Source of the DNA: Halosaccharopolyspora lacisalsi
Lineage (GTDB): Bacteria > Actinomycetota > Actinomycetes > Mycobacteriales > Pseudonocardiaceae
Assembly: GCF_014137975.1 (NCBI RefSeq)
Contig: NZ_JACGWZ010000005.1
Coordinates: 310,001 to 374,000, forward strand
Reading direction: 5' to 3'
Length of the DNA stretch: 64,000 nucleotides
The first letter of the stretch is position 1, and each line of letters begins with the position of its first letter. The translations under genes were made by a program, and so were the position numbers. The notes under the pieces were generated by a model. The model worked only from the letters and a program-made list of their open reading frames with translations. It had not been told where the DNA came from and made no database searches. Positions 43,922-51,361 of this stretch are shown here, in pieces.

Positions 43922-44797
43922 TTCACCTTCGCTCAGCTGAGCAGTTTCGTCGCGGTCGCCGAGGAACTGCACTTCGGCCGCGCCGCCGAACGCCTGCGCA
44001 TGACCCAGCCGCCGTTGAGTCGTCACATCCAGCAGTTGGAAAGGGAGCTCCGGACGCGGCTGCTCGACCGCGGTAGCCGCACCGTGCGGCTGACCCCTGC
44101 CGGCAGTGCCTTCCTGCGGGACGCCCGGAACCTGCTGCACGAGGCGGAGAACGCCGCCCTGTCGATACGGCGTGTGACCAGTGGAGAGTCGGGAGTCGTC
44201 CGCATCGGTTTCACCGCCACTTCGGCGTACGAGGTGCTGGGCGGCTTGCTGGAGACCGCCCGCGAACGGCTGCCGCACGTCGACGTGGTGCTGCGGGAGC
44301 TGGTCACGCGGGACCAGCTCGAGCAGCTCTCGGCGGGCGCGCTCGACCTCGGCCTCATCAGGCCACCGGTGAGTCGACCCGAACTGCGGGTCCGGCCGCT
44401 GGTGACGGAACCACTGCTGGCGGCACTACCGCGGGAACACCCGCTGGTTCGGTCCGAGGGGAGCACCGTGCACCTGCGGGATTTCGACGGCGTGGACGTG
44501 GTGATGTACTCGCCGACCGAGGCGCGCTATTTCCACGAGCTGCTCGTGAGCACCTTCCGAGACGCGGAGGTCGTGCCCCGGTATCGCCAGTACGTCAGTC
44601 AGATCCACACGATGCTCGCGCTGGTGCAGGTCGGCCTCGGCGTGGCCCTGGTTCCCGCTGCCGCCGCGCGACTGCGCCTCGAAGGGGTGGTCTTCCGGCC
44701 GGTGGCCCTGCCGGATCCGAACCCCGTGGAACTGCAGCTTGCTTGGCGGGACAGCAACGACAACCCCGCGCTCGACGCCTTTCTCTCGTTGGTGTGA
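43919..44797 (+). CDS. LysR-family regulator of the glucarate operon
   Basis: A 292-aa LysR regulator. The N-terminal winged helix is standard: FAQLSSFVAVAEELHFGRAA, ERLRMTQPPLSRHIQQLERE, and RTVRLTPAG. The rest is a periplasmic-binding-like effector domain (VRIGFTATSAYEVLGGLL, LVQVGLGVALVPAAAARL). It is divergent from kdgD and probably activates the kdgD-ALDH-gudD operon in response to an aldarate or its breakdown product. ATG 43919 was chosen as the start of the HTH. Confidence 0.9.
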   Translation: MFTFAQLSSFVAVAEELHFGRAAERLRMTQPPLSRHIQQLERELRTRLLDRGSRTVRLTPAGSAFLRDARNLLHEAENAALSIRRVTSGESGVVRIGFTATSAYEVLGGLLETARERLPHVDVVLRELVTRDQLEQLSAGALDLGLIRPPVSRPELRVRPLVTEPLLAALPREHPLVRSEGSTVHLRDFDGVDVVMYSPTEARYFHELLVSTFRDAEVVPRYRQYVSQIHTMLALVQVGLGVALVPAAAARLRLEGVVFRPVALPDPNPVELQLAWRDSNDNPALDAFLSLV

Positions 44798-44864
44798 GAG
44801 TTTTCCGTGAGCCGGGTCCGCGCTCGGTTCGAGTCGGTTCGGTGGTGGGACTTACCGGTGTCCT

Positions 44865-45299
44865 TCAGCGACGCGAAGTGCTCTCGTGCAGCGCCACCGC
44901 GGCCAGCGTGCTCAGCAGCGTGGCCCCGCTCGCGAGAGCGGTTACGGTGCTGCGTCCGCTCCGGGGCAGCTCGGACCAGCACGACACTGTGGCGGCGACG
45001 TCGGTGGCGTCGGCCACGGCCGCCGCTGCCAGCCAGAGCGGCAGCGCTCGAGCGGAGCGGGGGCGACGCAGTGCCAGCAGTGAGCCCGCGCCGAGCGCGA
45101 TGTCGCGACCACCGGCAGCACGAGCGAGGACCCGTACCGCCGGGCTTCGGGCCTGTGCCGCCCCGACCCACGGGGTCGCCGCCCACGGTGGGCGCAGTAC
45201 CGCGGCGGCACCGAGCGCGACGCGGCCGGTTCCGATCAGTCCGGCGACGCACCGCGCCGAGCGAGTACGAAGGTCGTCTCCGGTCGCGGATGGTGTCAC
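44865..45299 (-). CDS. Small integral membrane protein of unknown function
   Basis: A 144-aa protein starting at GTG 45299, with GGGAGG ten bases upstream. It has about four hydrophobic segments (VAGLIGTGRVALGAAAVL, DIALGAGSLLAL, ALPLWLAAAAVADATDVAAT, VTALASGATLLSTLAAVAL). The glycine/alanine-rich layout and the GRDIALG motif resemble small DUF4267-like membrane proteins. I do not recognise a function. It is convergent with the LysR gene, with no sign of linkage to the glucarate operon. Confidence 0.6.
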   Translation of the reverse strand: MTPSATGDDLRTRSARCVAGLIGTGRVALGAAAVLRPPWAATPWVGAAQARSPAVRVLARAAGGRDIALGAGSLLALRRPRSARALPLWLAAAAVADATDVAATVSCWSELPRSGRSTVTALASGATLLSTLAAVALHESTSRR

Positions 45300-45715
45300 G
45301 GCGATTCGCCTCCCGTGCGGTTCCGGTCGGTCGTCTGCATGCCCGTAGCACCTTACTCGGGTGTCCGTGTCGGCACGATGCGCGCACGGGTTCGCCCCGC
45401 TGCACGAGGAAAGCGCCCCGGGAAAGCGCGGCGCGAACCCGGGAATCCCGCTCGACCGGCACGGCCTAGCGACGGACCGGGTACCGGAGGTGAAGGGCAC
45501 GTCGGCCCTGGACGACGATCGGGTCGTCGAGCAGCAGGTGCCCACCCCCGCTCCTCGAGAAGTGCGGGACGTCCCCGCCCACCTCCCCGAGGCCCCCACA
45601 CGCGAAGCGCGTCGCGCGACGGTACACGGCGCTCGGACGTAGCTTCCCGGGACACGCGGCACGGCCGGTTCGTGCTCGGTTCGCGTGGAGGGGGAGTGGT
45701 GGTCAGACTGGGGTG
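45300..45715. other. 416-bp region without a supported gene
   Basis: Open frames exist on both strands, but they are rich in Arg and Pro, lack recognisable domains and look like high-GC shadows. The region lies between the divergent membrane protein and GNAT genes and must contain their promoters. It could hold a decayed gene that I cannot identify. Confidence 0.45.
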
Positions 45716-46165
45716 ATGGCGATTATTCGACCGGCGCGTCCGAGCGATGCCGAGGAACTGTCCACCGTGGAACACGCCGCGTACGCGAACTACGTCGACC
45801 ACGCGGGCGTGCGGCCGGAACCGATGACCGAGGACTTCTCACCGCTGATCGGTGACGAGAGGGTGTGGGTGGCCGAGCACGAGGGTGCAGTGATGGGCCT
45901 GCTCGTGCTCACAACGAGGCCGGATCACCTGCTCCTGGACAGCATCGCCGTCTCGCCGGACGCGCAGGGCATGGGGATCGGTCGGCGACTGCTGGAATTC
46001 GTCGAGGAACACGCGCGTGCGCACGGTCTGGGTGAGGTCCGCCTCTACACCGACGAGGCCATGACGAGCAACATCGACTACTACCTTCGCCGCGGGTTCG
46101 TCGAGACGCGTCGCGCCGTCGACCAGGGTCGCCGGCGTGTGTTCTTCACCAAGCACCTCGGATGA
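45716..46165 (+). CDS. GNAT-family N-acetyltransferase
   Basis: A 149-aa acetyl-CoA-dependent acyltransferase. IIRPARPSDAEELSTVEHAA is the first strand and helix. LLLDSIAVSPDAQGMGIGRR carries the acetyl-CoA pyrophosphate loop (Q-G-x-G-I-G). VRLYTDEAMTSNIDYYLRRG completes motif B. ATG 45716 directly follows an in-frame GTG. A stand-alone gene; the acceptor substrate cannot be inferred. Confidence 0.87.
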   Translation: MAIIRPARPSDAEELSTVEHAAYANYVDHAGVRPEPMTEDFSPLIGDERVWVAEHEGAVMGLLVLTTRPDHLLLDSIAVSPDAQGMGIGRRLLEFVEEHARAHGLGEVRLYTDEAMTSNIDYYLRRGFVETRRAVDQGRRRVFFTKHLG

Positions 46166-46186
46166 TCGCTCGCCGGCGAAGGTGGT

Positions 46187-46213
46187 GCGGCCGAGCAATG
46201 TGCGTTCGGCCGC
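46187..46213. terminator. Hairpin between convergent GNAT and phosphoesterase genes
   Basis: GCGGCCGA (46187-46194) and TCGGCCGC (46206-46213) form a perfect 8-bp stem with an 11-nt loop. It lies between two convergent stops, so it could end transcripts from both sides. Confidence 0.5.
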
Positions 46214-46258
46214 GCCCTTCCTGTTGGCTGCCCGCGATGCGGTGGTCGCGTAGTTCGG

Positions 46259-46762
46259 TCAGCGCCGCGGTGGCAGTCGGTGCAGGGTGACTTCGCCGAG
46301 CCCGCCGCCGGAGATTTCCGCCGTCATGTAGGTGTGGTACGGCTGCCGTCGGCGGTCGGTCGGCGAGCCGGGGTTGAGCAGGCGCAGGCCACCCGCCGTG
46401 GTGGTGTCCCAGGGAACGTGGCTGTGCCCGAACACCAGCACATCTGTGTCCGGGAACAAGCGCTCGCAGCGCTTTTCCCTGCCCTTGGTCGTTCCGGTCT
46501 CGTGGATCACCGCGAGCCGGAGGCCGTCGAGCTCGGCTCGCGCGATCTCGGGGAGCCGCTCGCGGAGCGGCGGCCCGTCGTTGTTGCCGAACACGCCGAT
46601 GAGCCGGGTGCTGCGGGCATCCAGGTGGTCGAGCAGCTCGGTATCGACCCAGTCACCGGCGTGGACGACGGTGTCGGCGGACTCCACCGCGCGCCACACC
46701 TCGTCCGGGAGCGCCTTCGCCCGCTTCGGCAGGTGCGTGTCGGCGATCAACAACAAGCGCAT
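46259..46762 (-). CDS. YfcE/MJ0936-type metallophosphoesterase
   Basis: A 167-aa calcineurin-like phosphoesterase. All metal motifs are present: LIADTHLPKR (DxH), VVHAGDWVD (GD), VFGNNDGP (GNxD), AVIHETGT (His) and FGHSHVPWD (GHxH). The NPGSPTDRRRQPYHTYMTAE end fits small phosphodiesterases of the YfcE group. Start ATG 46762. It lies 43 bp after the esterase gene region boundary with both on the minus strand, but no functional link is evident. Confidence 0.88.
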   Translation of the reverse strand: MRLLLIADTHLPKRAKALPDEVWRAVESADTVVHAGDWVDTELLDHLDARSTRLIGVFGNNDGPPLRERLPEIARAELDGLRLAVIHETGTTKGREKRCERLFPDTDVLVFGHSHVPWDTTTAGGLRLLNPGSPTDRRRQPYHTYMTAEISGGGLGEVTLHRLPPRR

Positions 46763-46805
46763 GACGTCGATGATGGCTCACGCGGCGATCGTGAGCCCCT
46801 CGGCC

Positions 46806-47708
46806 CTAGCGGTGCGCTCGAAGCAGGTCGACGAGTTCGGCGGTGGCTCGGCGGGCTTCGGGGATGTACTGCAGCAGTGGCCAGCCGTGCACCATGTCCC
46901 GGTACTCGACGTAGTCGATGTCGACGCCCTCCCGGGCCGCGGCGCTGCGCAGCCGCCGGGAGTCGAGCAGCAGCACGTCGCGGGTACCGATGAAGACGCT
47001 GATGCGCCCGAGGCCGTCGAAGGTGCCGTTGAGGGGGCTGATGAGCGGGTCCGCGGGGTCGAGGTCTCCGGAGTACATCCGGGCGGCTTCGAGCAGGCCC
47101 GGTGTGCTCAGGTACGGGTCCCGGCGGTCCAGGGTGGGCACCGCGGGGTCCCGCATGGTGGCGTCCAGCCACGGGGAGAGCAGTACCAGGTGGGCAGGTT
47201 GGGGTCGCCCCTGCTCCCGCAGCATGCGAGCGAGGACGAGGGTGAGGCCCCCACCTGCGGAATCGCCCATGACGACCTGCTGAGCCGGATCGACGTCGGC
47301 CAGGTGCCGCTCGTAGGCTTCGGCGATCACGGCCTGGGCCTCGTCGTAGTGGTAATCGGGTGCCAGCGGGTAGACCGGCACGGTCACCGTGCACGCGAGC
47401 AGGTCGACGAGCCTGCTGACGAAGCGCCAGTGGGACCGTTCGATCGAGTGCACGTAGGCGCCACCGTGCAGGTAGAGCACGTGCTGACCGCTTGCTCGCT
47501 CCCGTGGTGCGAGTGTGACGCACGGGAAACCGCGTACGTCGGTCCGTCGAACGTGGTGGCGTCGGTAGAGCTTGGCCGGAGGCTTCGACGTGCGCTTGCG
47601 CTGGCTGTCGACGATGCTCCTGTCGAACCGGCTCGTGTCGAGGAAGACCTGCTTGCGTCCGGTCGCCCGGAACCACCCGATGAGTAACCGGCTACGCACA
47701 CTCGTCAT
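46806..47708 (-). CDS. Alpha/beta hydrolase, hormone-sensitive-lipase-type esterase
   Basis: A 300-aa esterase. HVLYLHGGAYVHS holds the HGG oxyanion motif, QQVVMGDSAGGGLTLVLARM the nucleophile Ser in GDSAG, and the Asp and His follow in SVFIGTRDVLLLDSRRL and RDMVHGWPLLQYIPEA. ATG 47708 has GGAGGG seven bases upstream; the longer frame to 47750 lacks a good site. Lies 96 bp downstream of the SagB-type gene on the same strand; a link to the TOMM operon is possible but unsupported. Confidence 0.88.
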   Translation of the reverse strand: MTSVRSRLLIGWFRATGRKQVFLDTSRFDRSIVDSQRKRTSKPPAKLYRRHHVRRTDVRGFPCVTLAPRERASGQHVLYLHGGAYVHSIERSHWRFVSRLVDLLACTVTVPVYPLAPDYHYDEAQAVIAEAYERHLADVDPAQQVVMGDSAGGGLTLVLARMLREQGRPQPAHLVLLSPWLDATMRDPAVPTLDRRDPYLSTPGLLEAARMYSGDLDPADPLISPLNGTFDGLGRISVFIGTRDVLLLDSRRLRSAAAREGVDIDYVEYRDMVHGWPLLQYIPEARRATAELVDLLRAHR

Positions 47709-47804
47709 GAAACCCTCCGAATCACTCGGCACACGGGCAGAGTTTCCCACCGAGTCCGTACGGACACATGCTGAGAGCGGTCCGGGTCGACGCGAGGAAC
47801 GTCG

Positions 47805-49349
47805 TCACAGTCGGTGCCGCACCGCTTGGCCGGAGCGGGCTGCTCCGATCAGCAGCATCGTCTCGCTGCTCCACCGGGTGCCCCGCAGTCCGAGCGCTCG
47901 ATCGGTGTTCTCGCAGGCACCACCGGAGTGAATGCGAGCAGCCACCCCGAGCGCCGCGGATGCCAGCGCGGCCCGATGAGTGAGGGCACCGGTCTCGATC
48001 TGCACCAGTCGGTACCCGCGGTCACCGTGGTGCGTCAGCGCCGCTCCCACGGCCGCGAGTGGAAACAGCGCGACCGCGGCCTCGTGGAAGGTGATTCGGG
48101 TCGATTCGTCGGGCAGGTTCTCCGCCAAGTACCGTATCGAACCGGCATCACGGAGCCGTTCCAGCGACCCGTGGGTGTATCGGTAGACACCGGGCGGAAC
48201 GCCGGGAACTCGTGAGACAGCGCAGCACATTTCGATCGGGGTCGGTACCTGTCGAACGTCCCCGAGGTCTTCGGGGTGACCGCCGGCGGCGTCGAGGATC
48301 GCGGCCAGGCTGCCCGGCTCGATCGGTTCGCGTCGGAATCCCTTGCTCGCCGAGTGCCGGTGTGACACACCGGTGGTCGACGGGGCTTCGGTCGGGGAGG
48401 GCAGCCGGATCGAACCCGCTCCGGCAGGACGGGTGACTTCGTCGGACGAGACCGGTTCGGGGTCTTCCGTCAGCGAGGCGGCGTGCAGGGCCGCGGTGAT
48501 CGGCAGTCTGCTGGTGACGTCGTGGGGCGGTTCCGCGAGCGCGGCACGCGGCCGATGCAGGAGGTCGCTGCGACTCGGAGCCGCAGCGGCGGATTTCGCG
48601 CGGAGCGCGGGATGTCGCAGAGCGATGACGGCGGTGGCTGTCTGCCGGAAGGTGTCCAGCCCGAGGAGCTGATTGACCTTTTCGTCCGGGAAGCGGAGGT
48701 GGACGGCCGACTCCGCACCGAGGAGACGAGCTACGGCACGGACCTGAGCGAGGAGAGCGCCGGTCTCCTGGTGCAGCAGACGGTAGGCGAACTCCCCGTA
48801 CTTGAAAGCGCTGCGCCAGAACACCGCGGTGAGGGCGAGCACCACGTCCGGAGCCTGGTCCGGTGGCGCGGTCACCGCGTCGACGAGAGCGGCCCGGTGA
48901 TCACCGGATCGCACCTGGCGCAGGCTGTGGTGGACGACTCCGTAGTGGTGCAGTGCGGCCGGTACGCGGGGTAGTTCTCCGGTGGCGAGGTAGACCTCGA
49001 TCGGATACAGCGCGCCTCCGCTGGGTGCGGGCCGGAACACGCCCTGCACGGGCGGTCCTTCGATCGCACGTCCGGTGAATGGATCCATCGGGCGAGTCCA
49101 GTCCGCCCGGGTGAGTCCGCAGAGCTCGCGTAGCAGTCGCCCCAGCAGCTCCGTGTCCGGTCGTTCGCTCGTCCTCGAGGCCCACGGCAGCGGGAGGACG
49201 GGGCAGTCGGTGTAGGACAGAAACCGTGCCGGGGCCGCCGACCAGTCGATCTCGTCGGGAGCCGGGTCGCGGCCGCGCCGCATGTAGGTTCTGGCCGCGT
49301 CGCCCGGAGCCGCCGGCTGCTCCGTCGCAGTGGGAGGGACGGTGTTCAA
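47805..49349 (-). CDS. SagB/ThcOx-type azoline dehydrogenase of a TOMM cluster
   Basis: An FMN-dependent nitroreductase-fold enzyme that oxidises azolines to azoles in thiazole/oxazole-modified peptide synthesis. It is about 514 aa and holds two nitroreductase-like halves. The first has FRPAPSGGALYPIEVYLATG and AFKYGEFAYRLLHQETGALL; the second has GVPPGVYRYTHGSLERL and YRLVQIETGALTHRAALASA. The conserved part begins before ATG 49283, so TTG 49349 is the more likely start, eight bases after the YcaO stop. It is the last gene of a three-gene operon with YcaO and F proteins. Confidence 0.85.
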   Translation of the reverse strand: MNTVPPTATEQPAAPGDAARTYMRRGRDPAPDEIDWSAAPARFLSYTDCPVLPLPWASRTSERPDTELLGRLLRELCGLTRADWTRPMDPFTGRAIEGPPVQGVFRPAPSGGALYPIEVYLATGELPRVPAALHHYGVVHHSLRQVRSGDHRAALVDAVTAPPDQAPDVVLALTAVFWRSAFKYGEFAYRLLHQETGALLAQVRAVARLLGAESAVHLRFPDEKVNQLLGLDTFRQTATAVIALRHPALRAKSAAAAPSRSDLLHRPRAALAEPPHDVTSRLPITAALHAASLTEDPEPVSSDEVTRPAGAGSIRLPSPTEAPSTTGVSHRHSASKGFRREPIEPGSLAAILDAAGGHPEDLGDVRQVPTPIEMCCAVSRVPGVPPGVYRYTHGSLERLRDAGSIRYLAENLPDESTRITFHEAAVALFPLAAVGAALTHHGDRGYRLVQIETGALTHRAALASAALGVAARIHSGGACENTDRALGLRGTRWSSETMLLIGAARSGQAVRHRL

Positions 49350-49360
49350 GTCCGCCTCGA

Positions 49361-51265
49361 TCAGGGAAAGGGGTGCGGGTACGGGTTGATCTCGTCGGGC
49401 CGCAGCTCTCGATCGCGGTAACCCAGTAGCCGCGGCACGGTGTGCAGTCGCGGTATGCCCGTCGTCCGCCGGAACCGATGTCCGAAGGTCATCGGCAGCG
49501 TTCCCGGGACCAGCACCTTGGCGGCGGCCAGTCCCTCGGCGGCCAGTTCCGGTGAGGTCTGGTCGATCGCGAGCACCTCCAGGCCGCTGCCCAGGTAGCG
49601 AGTGATCATTTCGGCGAGGTCCGTCGACAGGTCGTCGTGTTCCGGCCACTTCCACCGCGCCGCCAGTTCGGGCAACCCCCGCAGTGGACCGTCGAACAGG
49701 AACGACAGCCTGTCGAAGGCCGCCGGGTGACCGTAGAGCACCGAATGGTCGTCCATGGAGCGCACCCGGTCGGAGTCGGCGAGCATGCGTGCGGCGGACT
49801 CGTGGTCGTGGTGCTCGTCCCGTGCGGGCAGGAATGCCGTGAGCTCTCCCAGCGCGCGCAGCAGAGCTCGCTCCGGATCCGGATGAGCACCGGCACCGCA
49901 CAGCGCCTTGGCCCGTTGGGGCTCGTCCTCGGGCTCGACCGCCATCACCCAGAAACTGGGCACCTGCTGCTCCAGCGTCGTCGCGAAGGCGTGCAGCCGG
50001 TATCCCAGTTCGTACCGTGCTCGTTCGGCCAACAGCGGGATCCGCCGGTCGACGGCGGTGCTCAGGTCGACCTGCGGTACCGGGAGCCGGGCGTACCAGG
50101 TCATCAGGAAGGAGTCGCGTTCGGCGACTTCGAGCAGGGCGTGCAGGATCGCTTCGGTCAGGCAACCGCCGAGCGCGCATCCGCTGGACGTCTCGTAGGC
50201 CAGCGGTTCCGCCGCGCACCCCAAGCCGTAGTACGCGTGACTTTCCGGTACCAGCAGCGGCTCGCCGCGCCGGAACGAGTAGCCCCACACCCAGCGCCTC
50301 TCGCGGTCGGGGGAGTGGGCGACGAACGGGAAGTCCGGCAGCCGGTACCGCTCCTCGGGGTAAAGTCCCAGGTCGACGGGGTTCACCGCGTGCTCGGCCA
50401 CGTCGCGGTGGGCGGCGAGGACGTGACTTCGCCGTCCACGAGGTGTCTGCCCGACCAGCCGCTCCAGCGCCTCCAGCAAGGCGGTCAGCCGAGCCGAGCC
50501 GAAGTCGAAGGCGCGGCCGTGTCCGTGCTGACCGGCGTGGACCGCGGTGGCCGGGGAGAGCCGGGCGGTCGCCCCGGCCGTGCTCGGGCGTGACCAGGAG
50601 TCCACCGTGGCCACGACTCCGGTCTCCGGGTCGACGTAGCGCTGTTCGAGCTCTGTGCGCCGCGTGACGAGGTCGCGGGTGCGCAGTTGCCCGGGATGCG
50701 CTTTGCGGGCCGGGGTGAGCGTGATGGTGGCTCTCTCGGGGGTGTCCCGGGGGAGCTCGGCGCAGTCCGGGCAGTCCGGGCTGGCCACGAGGGGGTGTCG
50801 GCCGGTCGTGCCCTCCGCCGGTTCGAGCTCCAGCAGGGCGTCACGGGTGCGAGCCGTTCGCGGATCACGCAGCAGGCGGAGGGCTTCGTCGGCGGCCAAC
50901 GCGCTCACCACGGCGCCCAGCAGCGGATTCGGCGGCGAGGAGACGTCGAACAAGTGGTCGTCACCGTAGTGCTCGTGCAACGCCTGTCGCCCGGGACCTT
51001 CGGGAAGGTTGCCGTGTCTGCGGTACTCGGCGCAGGTGGGGCATCCCGGGTGGCCGGGCACGGCGGCAGGACCGAGCGTCACCCTTCCGCCGTCGACGCG
51101 AACCGGCAACCAGGGCACGTTCCGCCGAATCGCCCAGGAACGGATTCCCCGCTGGTGTTCGGGCCCTGCCTTCGAGGTCGTCACCAGGGCCCGGCACTCG
51201 TCGGGCAGGTGTTCGGGATCGGTGGCGGTGACCCAGTCGATGCCGTGGGTCGGAGCGGCGGCCAT
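49361..51265 (-). CDS. YcaO-type TOMM cyclodehydratase with N-terminal ThiF-like/zinc domain
   Basis: A 634-aa protein as translated from ATG 51265. The N-terminal ~200 residues are a cyclodehydratase C-like domain with two CxxC pairs (GCPTCAEYRR, SPDCPDCAEL) for zinc. The YcaO domain follows: SSGCALGGCLTEAILHALLE, then VAERDSFLMTWYARLP for ATP/Mg binding. It ends NPYPHPFP, the Pro-rich C-terminus needed for cyclodehydration. Upstream, the same frame encodes VGLLGTGWPATA, a Rossmann start without any start codon after the F stop. ATG 51369, overlapping that stop, is one frame away. A start-region frameshift is therefore likely. Confidence 0.85.
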   Translation of the reverse strand: MAAAPTHGIDWVTATDPEHLPDECRALVTTSKAGPEHQRGIRSWAIRRNVPWLPVRVDGGRVTLGPAAVPGHPGCPTCAEYRRHGNLPEGPGRQALHEHYGDDHLFDVSSPPNPLLGAVVSALAADEALRLLRDPRTARTRDALLELEPAEGTTGRHPLVASPDCPDCAELPRDTPERATITLTPARKAHPGQLRTRDLVTRRTELEQRYVDPETGVVATVDSWSRPSTAGATARLSPATAVHAGQHGHGRAFDFGSARLTALLEALERLVGQTPRGRRSHVLAAHRDVAEHAVNPVDLGLYPEERYRLPDFPFVAHSPDRERRWVWGYSFRRGEPLLVPESHAYYGLGCAAEPLAYETSSGCALGGCLTEAILHALLEVAERDSFLMTWYARLPVPQVDLSTAVDRRIPLLAERARYELGYRLHAFATTLEQQVPSFWVMAVEPEDEPQRAKALCGAGAHPDPERALLRALGELTAFLPARDEHHDHESAARMLADSDRVRSMDDHSVLYGHPAAFDRLSFLFDGPLRGLPELAARWKWPEHDDLSTDLAEMITRYLGSGLEVLAIDQTSPELAAEGLAAAKVLVPGTLPMTFGHRFRRTTGIPRLHTVPRLLGYRDRELRPDEINPYPHPFP

Positions 51266-51361
51266 CGCCGTCGCCGGCCATCCCGTTCCGAGCAGGCCGA
51301 CGGGATGGACCGCTGCTCCGGACTCCGGCGAACCCCCCGGCTCGGGGGACGGAGCAGCAGC

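Noticed and set aside
45353-45802. Open frames of 93-150 codons on both strands between the small membrane protein and GNAT genes
   Set aside because: They are Arg/Pro-rich, have no recognisable motif or good ribosome site, and overlap each other as expected for shadows in high-GC DNA.
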